From positions 162,350,261 through 162,414,260 of the forward strand of contig NC_073695.1 in assembly GCF_029784165.1 (NCBI RefSeq): DNA of 64,000 nucleotides, written 5' to 3'. The notes below the pieces were generated by a model that saw only the letters and a list, made by a program, of their open reading frames with translations, ran no database searches and was not told where the DNA came from. Positions 23,465 to 35,244 of this stretch are shown one piece after another. Each line of letters opens with the position of its first letter. Position 1 is the first letter of the stretch. The DNA comes from Wyeomyia smithii. Taxonomy: Eukaryota; Arthropoda; Insecta; Diptera; Culicidae. The translations under genes and the position numbers were made by a program.

Positions 23465-24182
23465 CAGTGGTGGGCACCATTCCGCTAATTCGCTAATTAG
23501 CGACGCTAAAATTCAGTTAGCGATTTAGCGATTTCGCTAATTTTTGACCTGGTTAGCGAAACTGTTAGCGTCGCTAAAATTTTGGCCTTCGAAACGCTAA
23601 TTCGCTAAATTTTGTGGACAAAAATGGAACTGCTGATGGCTCTTGTCAGTTTTTTTACCCTAGAATGGAGTTCCAGTTATCGTACAAGCCACAGGAGCAT
23701 TTTGAAAAACAAGCACAAGGTCTAGATTGAATTTTTGGCACACCAAGAACTTTGATGAATTGCAATGCGCTTGAAATTATGACAACTTTGGTTCTATTTT
23801 TTCGATTCAGATAATAATTGAATTTTCATGAAAACATTCCTAAGAGTATCTATTTTCAATGCAAGCTAAATAAATTTTATTATTCTTGTTTTTACAAAAT
23901 CAAATATGAATACCGTTTCGTGAACCTCTCACTGTAAATAGCTTTAAAAAGTAATTGTTTTCGTTTATTTAACCAAAACAGATCAAAGTGGTCCAAATCT
24001 CACAAAACATGAGCAATAAATATAGCGATATGACTATTTACATATTAATAAGTTAGCGGTTAGCGATTAGCGAAAGTTCCGCTAATGTGGGTTTAGCGTT
24101 TAGCGATTATCGAGCTAAATTTTCCGGTTAGCGACTTAGCGATTAGCGTCGCTAAATTTTCGGTTAGCGGTGCCCACCACTG
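23465..24182. mobile_element. hAT-type MITE with TTAGCG subterminal arrays
   Basis: The ends are CAGTGGTGGGCACC and its inverted copy, flanked by an exact 8-bp duplication CTCTTTAC (23457-23464, 24183-24190). Both subterminal regions are packed with TTAGCG/CGCTAA hexamers (about ten per side), plausible transposase-binding sites. There is no coding capacity in its 718 bp. Confidence 0.92.
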
Positions 24183-24189
24183 CTCTTTA

Positions 24190-24560
24190 CAAAAACTGCA
24201 ACTTGCAACTATTTACAGACGAGTGCTAAGTTGTAACTATTATAAATTGAAATTTCCTTGATTTGAAAAGATGAATTGTTAGATCATGGCTCACTAATAA
24301 TTTGAAGTAGTTTCCCGGTTTTCATGCAATTGCTAAAAACTAATAGCTCTCAAAAATCGCTCAAAGCGATTGTTGATAAAAACTGATACTCAAATATATA
24401 CTCACTCGAAAGTTACAAGTGGCATTAATTATACTATTAGAACGAAAATAACGCATATACATATTCATAATTTACTGAAAGATGAAGCTTTGCCTAGTTA
24501 TAGAATATACGATAACTGTGTAAATTAAACAAATAACGGAGCAAATAAACATTACTGAAA
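24190..24560. other. No feature seen; AT-rich
   Basis: AT-rich sequence between the hAT MITE and the candidate exon. It would be intronic if the exon is real. Confidence 0.4.
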
Positions 24561-24581
24561 CAGTAAACCTAACATGTTTAC

Positions 24582-24647
24582 CTCTTTTACATAGCTGGTG
24601 AAATTTTCCTTCTGCTTGTGTCTGAGATCGTTCATTTCGCTGGTTAC
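24582..24647 (-). CDS. Candidate host-gene internal exon (22 codons)
   Basis: On the minus strand, a 66-bp open block is preceded by a strong acceptor (polypyrimidine then TTTTTTCACACAG) and followed by a donor (GAG|GTAAAC). It encodes a charged, possibly helical peptide beginning VTSEMNDLRHKQKENF and ending YVKE, in phase 0 at both ends. Base composition is clearly less AT-rich than its flanks. I do not recognise the protein. It is the only segment of the window with the look of a conserved host exon; neighbouring exons would lie outside or be too short to see. Chance remains possible for so short a block. Confidence 0.5.
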
Positions 24648-24659
24648 CTGTGTGAAAAA

Positions 24660-25050
24660 ATTAACAAAATGATTACCAATTGTTTCAAATAAGCAATAAT
24701 CAAATCGTTGTCATCACCCTATATCAGAAAAATTTACTTTAAATTCAACTTTTGAATTACACAAAAATTAAACGTACACTTCAAAGAAAAAAATTAATGT
24801 CAGTCTGAGACTCGTTAATTAAGAGATGTGCATTTTTCCTACAGAAACGAAAGAATCTTATCCCCCCGCATATGATAAAAATAACTATTAGCATGAATCA
24901 ACAAAAGGGCTCAAGTACAACCTCTAGCAACCAGAGTCTATGTTTATAATATAGAGTCGCGCAAAGATGAAACCAAAGGAACCAAATCAGTGTCAAACGA
25001 GGGTACCAATCGAGCAATGTAAATAAACAAGGTGATAATGTTAGTAGTGG
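24660..25050. other. No feature seen; AT-rich
   Basis: No ORF with motifs, no inverted ends. The 107-codon minus ORF at 24898-25221 has no recognisable features and runs into a MITE end. Confidence 0.4.
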
Positions 25051-25055
25051 ATGAA

Positions 25056-25792
25056 AAGTGTTGTACTGCCGTGAAACGCATATCAGTCCCATCTGTGAAA
25101 TCATCGAATGGAGAAAACAGCGTTTGAAGAATTGCTTCCAATATTGATATGTTTTCTTCTCAGATTGATGGATTTCAATGTTTTTGATACTTTTGTTCCA
25201 TAAACAGACAATTCTTAACAATTACAATGGAATAAATTAAAGTGGGACTGATATGTGATTATTTTGTACTACAGCATGAAAAATAATTAGTATTAGTGAC
25301 CATGAAAACTGAACTAGTTTGTTATTGGTCACAGTTATCAAAGTTGTTAGTTTTCCTGGGAGTAAAGCATTTCGAAAGTGCGAAAATATTGTTTAATCTG
25401 TGCAAAATGTCCTCGTTAGATGTGATTCGTGCTCGTTACACGATAGCTCTGTTGAAGATCGTCTCGGTTTATTCTGGCTATGTTTGATCACTTTTAATTT
25501 ATTTTTCGTTTAGTTTTACTTGACATTAACAAAAAAAAAGTGTTGTGGGAAAAAGCATTCAAGCTTTGAATACAAACGTTATTTTCTATAATATTTATTA
25601 TGGGACTGGTATGCGCTTATTTTTTAGATGGGACAAACTGACCCGATATTTTTTTGCAAACTTTACAGAACAAACTATGTTGTTTTTCACATTTATTTTG
25701 AGAAGCGTTGGTGATTCCATCCGCTGATGGTCATAATTCAAAATCGACGAAAATTCAGATGGGACTGATATGCGTTTTACGGCAGTGTAATA
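25056..25792. mobile_element. MITE with ACGCATATCAGTCCCATCT inverted ends
   Basis: The left end (CTGCCGTGAAACGCATATCA...) and the inverted right end (CTGCCGTAAAACGCATATCA...) match over about 30 bp with few changes, and both abut TA. A related inner motif, GGGACTGATATG, recurs near 25242, and GGGACTGGTATG near 25599. TA flanks suggest the Tc1/mariner superfamily. No transposase. Confidence 0.75.
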
Positions 25793-25924
25793 AAGCGTGA
25801 TAAGAATATGTGGTTTTCCGAAGTTTGACTACACATTTCAAATCCAACATGAAACCTGTACACTGGTTCAGTTAAATTTAACAAAGCATCACCGGTGTAA
25901 CCTTTCAAAACTGTGTAGGGGAAT

Positions 25925-26235
25925 TGAGTTGTTTAGCTATATCAGTTTTTTATATCATCTGAAAGATATGCATTTTCTAAGTAAAATGTGATTTAAAAAT
26001 TTTTTTTACCGTTGTCCTTCACTTTTTAAATCAACTGCTCGAAATCGCTACAATGACAGTTCGCCCATATACCAACAGTCATTGTACCGATTTGGAGCTA
26101 ATTTTAATTCTTCATTCGATTCTTCAATCGAAGGATAATGATATAAAGTAGTAAAAAAATCACGTTTTTCTCATAAAATTACACTCTTTCAGATGATATA
26201 TAAAAATCAGAAATCTGTGAATAGCTGAACAACCC
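25925..26235. repeat. Imperfect foldback repeat
   Basis: GTTGTTTAGCTATATCAG at the left pairs with CTGTGAATAGCTGAACAAC at the right, and ATATCATCTGAAAGA pairs with TCTTTCAGATGATATAT inside. A probable old MITE without assignable target duplication. Confidence 0.65.
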
Positions 26236-26239
26236 AATT

Positions 26240-26973
26240 GTGGGTAAAATGAACAGGGGTGGTAAAATGGACACCCGTTTAAATCTCGACTATTACGTTG
26301 AAAAATAGTACAAACTTCTTCAGCACCTTATATTAGAGGCACTAGAAGCTGTTTGAGATAAAGTATGCGACATGAAAAAGTCAAACAGTCAAAATAATAA
26401 ACAAAAACAAAAAACACGTGTACATTCGTGGTGGTGATGTTATTTTTGGGCTACAAAAAATGAGGTTTTTTCTAGTGTAAAACAGTGTTTTATAACGATT
26501 TTTCTGCAAATATCTGTACTCAGACTATTAACGCGAAGAAATCATCAAAGGTTAATAATTGTTTAAATGATTTTCTTGATATATTTAGGTATTTTCAATA
26601 ACATGTATGTGCGGGTAAAATGGACAGCCCATGATGATGGGGAAAAAATTGCATTAAATTCTATTGAAAAATGTAGATGCTTCGTGTTTTTATCAGAAAA
26701 AACGCAAAGGTAAACTCGGACCGATGAACAGATGACCGCGGCTAAACGTACTGTTGAATGCTGAATGTCCGTAAAAAATCTCCGCCATTTCTCAGTTTCT
26801 TGTGGATTAGGTCTTATATTGTTATTAATTCCACGACAAACGGTGAAAATTGAACTGTTGGTGAATGCATAAGTGTGTCACGTGCTATGGACATTTTACT
26901 ATCTGTGAAGGGATAATTAATGTTCACGCCCAAGGTGTTCATTACCACCTCCCTATGTTCATTTTATGTGTGC
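26240..26973. mobile_element. MITE-like element with TAAAATGAACA ends
   Basis: The left end, GGGTAAAATGAACAGGGG then TGGTAAAATGGACACC, matches the inverted right end, ACATAAAATGAACATAGGG then GGTAATGAACACC, with divergence. GGGTAAAATGGACAGCCC recurs internally near 26614. No recognisable ORF. Confidence 0.55.
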
Positions 26974-26999
26974 TCGGAATTCGGTCGCTGATCTAAAAA

Positions 27000-28310
27000 C
27001 TGTGTTAATTTTTTACCGGGATGACCATAGTTGAAGAATGGACTAAAATTCAATAAACATGGAACCGAGAAAAACGCATTTCAAATGTTTTTGTCTACGT
27101 CCATGACAACTTTTTTCATGAGTATGTCACCACCCCCACAAGGTTCCAGCATATCCAGCTTTCCACGGGCGGTAATGGCGGATAGTGCACGCAGTCCATT
27201 TTGACGTTTTCTGTAGGTCAGGGAAGCTGGATAACCTTGTCGTCGAGATGAAAAAAAAAACAATTCTCAGCCAAATTAAGTCCCTCCAGTGTTTTTAACG
27301 CAGTAACCATTTTTTTGCCTTTGTAAACGTGACATCAATAGAAAAACCCGTATGAACTTTGGCTAATACACATCTGCTCAACTGAAGAACCAAAAATGAG
27401 ACAAAATCTCTTTATTTTAAGTATCGACATCTAGCGGTGGAGAGGACGCCTTTTACACTCGAAATGTTATTACGCTTACATTCCATTCATTCAATAAAAG
27501 GACTGTATGAGCTCTCGCTGCTTTTTCGCCGAGAGAATCCTTTGTTCTCCCCGGTACTGGTATAGCGAGGGTGCCTTTTAATGATAATCGTACAGTACCA
27601 CCCGCATACGTGCAACGGTTTTATGTAGATATATTTTTAATGAATTTCAATGTTGCCCAAGGTTAAAACTGAATATCTTGACTAACGACAATCATTTTTT
27701 ACATTGTACCTAATGTCGTAAGCATTGCTGTGTATAGCGCGTCTGATATGCATTACTTCCAATGTTAGATATAAAAAACGGTACGAGAAAACAATATTGT
27801 CGTTGGTCGAGAAATTCGGTTTCCAAATCCAACGAAGATATTCAAGTAAATCAACTAACTGGCTAAAATAGTTTCAATAGTCGCGAGGTGTACGATCCAA
27901 GAAAATTTGTTAAACAATGTTCGAATGGTTGAAAGAATTTTAGTTTAATTTGTTCTATTGACGTTGATTGTGAATTGTTACTGAATTTCCGGTTTAAAGA
28001 TCTCTTGAAGGCGGTCCTGTCTTAACTTGATTTTGATAGATTCAACTATTCAAGATCACCTTTTTGCCTGGTCATTGAAGCAAAAAAAATAATTTTTTGG
28101 TGCATGTTCAAACTATTGGAGCGAACTGTTCGAACGATGCACTGTAAAATCAATGTAGGATGGAACAGCAAAAAATGAATGCGAAAGCTTGGGTACCGAT
28201 TTGCTGCAGAGTTTTGTTCGAAGTTGCATATCTGTTCTGTGCCTTATAGGTCTCCATGAAAGTTAGTGGATGGGGAAAAACCTATTTGAGCCCGTCCTCA
28301 TGTAGACATA
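27000..28310. other. No gene identified
   Basis: A 60-codon minus ORF at 27081-27263 has a somewhat coding-like composition but no motif I know. The rest is AT-rich with scattered short repeats. Confidence 0.4.
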
Positions 28311-28319
28311 AAAACCCCA

Positions 28320-28740
28320 TCATCTTTTGTTAAACATACATGAAATTTTACGTTACAATAAGTCAATAACAAAACGACAAACAGTTCAAATCTAACATAG
28401 AATTAAATGAGTAATACATTGGGTCCAACTTAGTCATTACCTAAATCATTAATCCTATTATTAAACAATATGGTCAATTATAAAATATTCGACATGTACA
28501 CTTTCTGAAGAATTTTACGTGACGGTTCGCCGAACTCGTAGATCTCCTCTACTGGAGCGAAAGCTCGAACACATGCAGTGACAGGTTCATTATATCCGAA
28601 CAAAGTGCGATGTACATTGAGTTGAAGTAATCCAGCAGATCGAAGTGACCGTTGCGGTGCACGAAATTTCAGCAAAGAGAGGATTCTCGGGGAGTCGACT
28701 TCGCCATTTAAAACCTTGGCCACAAACACCAATCCAACTC
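28320..28740 (-). pseudogene. Jockey-type non-LTR 3' terminal fragment
   Basis: The 84-codon minus ORF (28478-28732) has the C-terminal pattern of Jockey-type ORF2 proteins: VFVAKVLNGEVDSPRILSLLKF, then RSLRSAGLLQLNVHRTLFGYNEP and a closing VEEIYEFG region. About 150 bp of putative 3' UTR follow. Nothing upstream of 28740 continues the RT, so this is a heavily 5'-truncated insertion; no poly(A) or target duplication was identified. Confidence 0.7.
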
Positions 28741-28879
28741 AACCAACAACACGGGCAACGAAAATGTGGCGCCCCTCCGAGTATGATGGCGGTTGGGTGA
28801 ACTACATTTCATGCGCACACACAGAAAAATATTAAGGTAGTTGCTATTTTTTATATGGTATATATATTTTATATTTATT

Positions 28880-30130
28880 ATATTTTATATAATTTATCAC
28901 ACTTAGTTTCTTTTACCAAACTCAGCAATCTTTTTAACGAGTTCTCAACAGCTGAGCCATCAGCAATCTGTTCAGTAATTTATTTGCTTGACGAGTGTTC
29001 GGTAATTTTTCATTCTCGCTGAAACGTAAAACATAGAAGATAGCTCAGTAAAAATTTACAAAGTGTTTATCAAAAATTGCTGCATGAGTCGGTATTTACA
29101 ATGCTGACTATTCGTCACGAATTACCGAACGTTTTGTAAATTAACAATTTTTCATATGCTGACTGAAATAATTTGCATTATCTCAATCGTAATGGATAGA
29201 ATCTTGGGTGAAATCATTGTTGCGGATGTGCCATGATATGAAACATTCAACTAAAATACACAAATACGTACATATTTGATAAATAACAACTTACTGAATA
29301 GATTGTGTACTTCCACGTCATTTTCTTGTAGATTCGAAGGTACGATATCCATTTTTTTTTTGAAAATCACACGCGAAACACTTTAAAAACTCAGCTTTGA
29401 AAACTCTTTGAATGTTTGCAAAATGGCGGACTTTTGATGTTTCGTTTTGACAGATGCAGAAAAATTGCCGAACAGTATAGTAACAAACATCAAGAGTTCA
29501 GTAAATTAATTGAAGGGTTTTCAGCAACACCTAGGTAGGTGCTGACAGATCGTCAAATATTTACTAAACTTTATGAAAGTGCAGAACATACTTTAGTTTA
29601 CAGAAAAGGTCAGCAATGTTTTTTGCTGAGCTCGTCAAGTGCCTTTTGTATAACGGTAATTCGGTAAAAACTTTAACCGACATCAGTTATTTTTAAGGAA
29701 ATTACAAAATGATCAGTATTTTTTTCAAATTTACTGAACATGACCGTAAAAAAATTACTGAACAAACAAAACGAGAATAAGTGTATATTACAAAAGAACT
29801 AAAAGAGTAAATGATAAAATTGTCAATGTATGAGAAGACCATGATATAAATTAATTATTTTGATAATAGTATGACTAGTCGTTTCAACAATATGTTTTAA
29901 GCAAAACCAAAGATGACTAGTCACACTTATTTTCGTTTTAATTGTTCGGCAATTTTCATTACGGTCACGTTCGGTAAATTCGAAATTTAACTGGCCATTC
30001 TGTAATTTCATGAAAGAATTCTGATGTTGGTTTACTTTTTTGCCAAAATACAGTTCGATAACATTCACTAGACGAGCTCAGTAAAAACATTACTGACCTC
30101 TTCTGTGAACTTAAATATTTTCTGCACTTT
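28880..30130. repeat. Repeat cluster rich in TTACTGAAC/TCGGTAA motifs
   Basis: The motif TTACTGAAC (or TCAGTAA, TCGGTAA and their complements) occurs about twenty times in both orientations, with the outer parts broadly inverted. No ORF. It looks like one or more non-autonomous elements built from a short recurring motif; boundaries are uncertain. Confidence 0.6.
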
Positions 30131-30810
30131 TTTATAGTTCAGTAAATAAAAAGAATGTGATGCTTTTATTCTCTTCGTCACCTTCGCCAATTTGATTAGA
30201 GTTCTATGAGATGTTCACATTTTGTAACTCACGCTAATTTGAAAAATTACGCGAGATTTACTTTTTAGTATTGTTTTTTTTTGTTCACACAACATTTATT
30301 TGACACGGCACAATACAAATTAACGTTTTACGGAGCCAACTATATTTTTTTTAGTATTGTTGTAATAAATTGAAATTGCAAATCATCTAGACCATATCAT
30401 CTAAAACGTGTTTCAGAGGTTACTTCTGATGGAAAACTGACTGACGCTGGTATGCTTGCAGTGTTGGCAGAAAAAATGATTTGCAACATAAATTTCGACA
30501 TACTCAACTTTGAACAGCTGTAGTATTTTTTTGGCACACACTAGCCAAAAAAAGTGTCTTCGGCCCAGTTGTTAGGCATCAATGCATCACTCCCTACCAT
30601 TTGAAGTCATGAAACCTATGGTTTGAGCCATTTTGAGCTCTTTAGAATGGAAAATGCAAAAAAGTTGGTTTTTCCATACAAATCTCCATATAAATTTAAA
30701 ATGCAATGCGCCAAGCGGAGACATAACCAATCGACTTCCAATAAATTCGGGATTGTTTGGGGCCCCAAATAGAACAAAAAAAAACTTGGTTCTGGCTTTC
30801 TGCTATCAAC
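30131..30810. other. No gene seen
   Basis: AT-rich spacer. A 65-codon ORF at 30633-30830 lacks motifs. Confidence 0.4.
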
Positions 30811-30941
30811 TACTTATCTATTTTATTTAAATATTCATTATTATAATTTAATTATAAATTAATTATTATATATAATTAATTATTATATATAATTATTATA
30901 AATATTAATATAATTATTTATTATAATAAAATAGATAAGTA
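30811..30941. repeat. AT-rich palindrome
   Basis: ACTTATCTATTTTATTT at the left pairs with its complement at the right, enclosing nearly pure A/T with repeated TAATTATTATATA. It could extrude as a cruciform; possibly the core of an old MITE. Confidence 0.75.
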
Positions 30942-31440
30942 AACGTTCACGGTGATCAATCTAACCAGTAGTTTCTGCTATCAAGTTTCGTTTTTTCCAT
31001 ATAACGATTCCCCACCCTCATATCTATGTTTCTTTAGTCTATGATGCTTGTCATTCTCCTTAGTATGTGGAAAAAGCAGAGCAAAAATTTACCGCGCACT
31101 TCTCTTTCAGTGTGTAGCAATGCTTTCACCACACTGCTTCTTTCTGTACTCCAAAGTTTGTCTACCACTTAGGGCATCCTTAACGATGTTGCTTTGATGA
31201 CTGTGCACAGCGCGGCTATTTTGCTCACTCATTTGTTTTCATACCGGTTGACGCAATCGTCTTGATTTGTCGTTTCATCGAGCGAAACCCTTTGCAGCGC
31301 TGTTGTTGATTTTCCAAATTTGGGAGCGCGATGCTCACTGAAAGCCCGGCTACTTTTTCTAAAGCGCATTTAGCAGCGACAGGTACGGTATGAACCCAAA
31401 GATAAATATCATAAAAAACCGTTGCTGTAATTGTACATAG
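30942..31440. other. No gene seen
   Basis: No supported feature. A 128-codon minus ORF (31225-31611) overlaps a MITE end and shows no domain. Confidence 0.4.
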
Positions 31441-31446
31441 TTTTAC

Positions 31447-32238
31447 CACAGAGAACAGACTAACAAGCAAACGATAAAAAGTGTATAAATCAGATTGCGC
31501 ACGCAAAAATATACTCTCTGAATTACACCCCCGTCTACAGACGGTGTTATGAACAGATACGCAAAGAGTGAGGTCGAAAACTCCAAGTGAACCGTCAAAT
31601 CGAGGATCCAAGTGTGCAAAGTAAACAAACTCAGGAGTGTTCCTTTTCGTACAGAACGTGTATTGTAATCAGTATAATTGTTGTGAACCACGTGCAATTA
31701 TGGTTTGAACGGAAAATGTGTTTGTTATGCTTGTATTATGAGTGATGCATTGAAAATTAAAAAAATGTATAAACAAGCTTTGAAACTCAGTTATATATCC
31801 TTACAAAGTTTCGGAATTTCATTACACTTTCTAGTGCGTATGAAAAGTCATGCGAAATTAAATGTGGTTGCCAGAATTGTTTGGAATAGAATACTAGCAA
31901 AGGGTTGCCATATTTACTGCTTTTCTCTTTGCGTATCTCTTTATAACACAGTCTCTCTACCCCCGTCATGCTGAGTGCTAAACTAAAATGTGATGTCGCT
32001 ACCGTCGCCGTAGAGCGAACGGCCTAGCCAATATATTTTAACTGACGTACCAACGGGAGTGAAAAGTACATACACTGATGAAAATCACACTGTTTAGCGA
32101 CGGTAGCGACATCACACTCTACTTTACCATTTAGCATAACGAGGGGTATCATTTGGAGGATAGTTCATGGCACGCATGCAAAATTTTACACACTTTTTTC
32201 AGACCGTTTTTTCGTCGCCTGTTAGTCTGTTCTCTGTG
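31447..32238. mobile_element. MITE with CACAGAGAACAGAC ends (copy 1)
   Basis: The ends CACAGAGAACAGACTAACA and TGTTAGTCTGTTCTCTGTG are perfect inverted repeats. The same termini bound the 272-bp element at 55547-55818. This longer copy holds a second miniature element at 31961-32146. The flanking 7-mers (GTTTTAC, GGTTTGC) agree only partly. Confidence 0.8.
31961..32146. mobile_element. 186-bp MITE nested in the CACAGAG element
   Basis: The outer ends CCCCGTCATGCT and the inverted CCCCTCGTTATGCT are followed by an inner inverted match, GTGATGTCGCTACCGTCGC. No coding sequence. Confidence 0.75.
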
Positions 32239-32255
32239 GGTTTGCCACATACATA

Positions 32256-32451
32256 AAGCCTGTAGTACACTCTTTGTCTAATAGTCAAATATTTGACCTT
32301 CTGACATAATGGTCAAATTTGTTTGACATCATGGTTTTTGTTTGCCCCATGTTAAAATTGGAGAGTGACAAATAATTATCTTTGACCAAATTTTTATCTG
32401 TCAAAAAGTGACAAATATTTGACGCTCGGTCAAAGAGTGTACTACAGGCTT
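32256..32451. mobile_element. 196-bp MITE, AAGCCTGTAGTACACTCTTTG ends, copy 1
   Basis: Inverted ends AAGCCTGTAGTACACTCTT. Nearly identical to the complement of 32512-32707; the two copies sit head to head with 60 bp between. Confidence 0.88.
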
Positions 32452-32511
32452 AAGACATACGTATTGCGCACTTTGAAAGTGCAACATCAAAGAAGACACT
32501 TAAGCCTGTAG

Positions 32512-32707
32512 TACACTCTTTGACCGAGCGTCAAATATTTGTCACTTTTTGACAGATAAAAATTTGGTCAAAGATAATTATTTGTCACTCTCCAATTTTA
32601 ACATGGGGCAAACACGGGCAAACAACAACCATGATGTCAAATATATATGACCATTATGTCAGAAGGTCAAATATTTGACCATTAGACAAAGAGTGTACTA
32701 CAGGCTT
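32512..32707. mobile_element. 196-bp MITE, AAGCCTGTAGTACACTCTTTG ends, copy 2
   Basis: Same length and termini as copy 1, in opposite orientation. An insertion-like CACGGGCAAACAAC variation near 32610 is the main difference. Confidence 0.88.
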
Positions 32708-32845
32708 TAGTGTGCATGCATTGACACTTATGAATTCGTTTTCGCGACGGTACTACACCGTTCCCGAAGTTACAAAGTGGAAAGTGTAGTACGAGTGTAG
32801 CTACACCGCAAAAACGAATCCGAAATTAATCATACTAAAGAAACA

Positions 32846-33184
32846 TACACTGTAAAAAAATGACACGTTATCGTCAAGTGGATTCCACTTACTTCTGTGC
32901 TAATAGATGAAACATTTAATATCTACGTGGAATACACTTGCGTTTCAGTTCACAGCACAAAATCAAGTGTCTTACACTTCGGTTTGTCATGTCATGCATA
33001 CCAAAAGCAATCGTTTTACACTCAGATCTTAATGGATACACACGTCAAATGCCAAAACACATAAAAATACCGTGGATTCCACTAAAAATCGATATGGGTC
33101 GACATAAAAAAATGATTAGGTTCGTTTATTGACACTCATATGTAAAGAGCATCAGGGATTAACGTGCGATTTATTTTCAGTGTA
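32846..33184. mobile_element. TA-flanked MITE, CACTGTAAAAAAATGACACG ends
   Basis: The left end (TA)CACTGTAAAAAAATGACACG pairs with the right end CGTGCGATTTATTTTCAGTG(TA). TA flanks and CACTG ends fit a Tc1/mariner-type MITE. Confidence 0.78.
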
Positions 33185-33582
33185 GTTATCCAAGTTGGGC
33201 TTCGGTGCATATAATCTCCATGATGAGTAGAACATGGTGTAACGGTTTGATCAAAAACTAGGATCGGGTGAGGAAGCGTTTTTTCACTTTGGAGGGTTGG
33301 AGGCGAAGCATCACTATGCAGCAGCCAATAACTTTTTCGTGTTGATATATCCTCACTAACTAGGCAATTGAATACCGCAAATTCAGGTGTTTTAAGTTGG
33401 AAATTGTTTCTTAAATTAATGACTATTGGTAGCAAGGTATGTAGCATTGCCATATTTATAATTGAAATGCATCCAAATGATATATTATGAGATGCGATAA
33501 TTTTTATGCCCTAGTTGTTTATAAACAAACCTACTCGCTGGCAATTTTTTTTTTCCAATATGGCCGATTCTGCTTTTGACAT

Positions 33583-33872
33583 CAGAGATGCCAGATGTTT
33601 TTGAAAAATGTCTGCAATTGCTCGAAAAACCGGAAAAGTGCTCGAAATCTGAAAAAAATCTACCCGTGATCCGAAAAAATTTCGCTCACGCGGGTCAATA
33701 TCTGTAAAAATCTGCACACATTTTAAGAAAAACTGCACAAATATAAGGAGACTCTGACAAAAATCTGCAGAAATCGTGGAAAAACTGCAAATATCTGCAA
33801 ATCACTAAAAATCTGCACACGGACTCCAAAAATCTGCGTTTTGCAGACAAATCTGCACATTTGGTATCCCTG
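33583..33872. mobile_element. hAT-type MITE, CAGRGATRCCA ends
   Basis: The ends are CAGAGATGCCAGATGT and the inverted CAGGGATACCAAATGT, flanked by the exact 8-bp duplication TTTGACAT (33575-33582, 33873-33880). The interior repeats AATCTGCA about ten times. It belongs to the same terminal family as the element at 37131-49338. Confidence 0.92.
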
Positions 33873-33880
33873 TTTGACAT

Positions 33881-35240
33881 ATCGTTACACCATGTCTTTA
33901 TAGACCTTTTTACGTACGAATGTATTAGTACACCTAGTTGAGGAAAGTATTTACAAATCGCCTTTTTGTTTGCTATGCTATGTTTTTGGCAGCTGGACAA
34001 ATATTCAGTTGAATACTTATTATAAGTTCTAAACTCGTTTCTGAATGAATTTTTCATTCGTGATCATGAATCGGGGGTTGAACATTATCGACCAAAAATG
34101 GTAAAAAGTGATAAAAAGTCGGAGCAACGAGATGCGATGATTTACAGTTTGGAGGAAACAAAAGCAACTTTACATGAGTTTACACGTTCATTAGTGTGCG
34201 TAGGTGAAAAGTCACTTATCTCTATACATCATGATAATCTCAAGGCAACACCAGGGGCCTTTAAACGTCAACATTTTGCCTACCAATCATAAACTGATCA
34301 CGGCGGTAATATTTCATTTCAAATGCTTACAAAACTTATCTTATTCATTGAAAGTGCACATTGTACTGAAAACAAATGTTGTGCTCTTGTTTTTTCCATC
34401 TAAAACGACATTTACTCGAGAATAAGTCTACCGACAAAATGGGACGATTACTCTATTACACTTGTTTTAGGGCAAACCAACCAAAAAGTGGGTACCAGAA
34501 ACGCTGGTACCAGAATCAATGAGTAACCTGGAAATATGACACTGTTTCAAGCTATACTTTGGCTAACACATTAGCAGCGCCTAACAAAGGCATTTCAATT
34601 GACGACTGTCAGGTTATAGTGACGCTGCAAACCGTCACTTTTTATTTCTAAAACATTTGTTTCAATTTCGAGCGCTTTGTGAGTTAAATAAAAACTATTC
34701 GAATGTTCTTACTTTGATTTGACAGCTAAAGTACAGAAAGGATTTTTAATTGAAAGCGGAGATCAACAGCGTCAGTATCACTTGATGATTATCAATTGAA
34801 GATGACATTCAGCGCTGCCGGAGGTTTCGCATATAGATACATATAGACGAAAGAGAGAGTTAAGAAAATCGTGACGACATGGAATGGAGGACGCCAGTAC
34901 TAGTTTCACAACACCAGGTAGCTACGGGGCGCCAGCTTTTCGCATTAAAAATATCTTTCTAAATATTGATCGAAACTTGCGTGGTGTATTTATTGGATGC
35001 CATTGCCGTTCCAACTGCGGCTTGCGGTATAGGAATACTATCATCATGGTGATCATAATAAAGTTTAATTTATGTCATTACAAAACCCGGGACGTCAAGT
35101 TTCTGGATAATCTCCTGCACCGAGTGTCTATTAATGACAACAAACATTTTAGCGTCTCAACGGTTTATTTGACATAACATAAATAACAAAAAACATAAAT
35201 CAAACATAAATACATTCATAACATAAATTAAAGAAATCAT
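33881..35240. other. No gene identified
   Basis: AT-rich with scattered short ORFs (34098-34292, 34884-35177) lacking recognisable motifs. I see no inverted ends. Confidence 0.4.
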
Positions 35241-35244
35241 TTAT

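Noticed and set aside
27081..27263. 60-codon minus ORF with mixed composition
   Set aside because: I could not match it to any family and saw no supporting structure.
31225..31611. 128-codon minus ORF
   Set aside because: It overlaps a MITE terminus and has no domain, no coding-like bias and no splice context.
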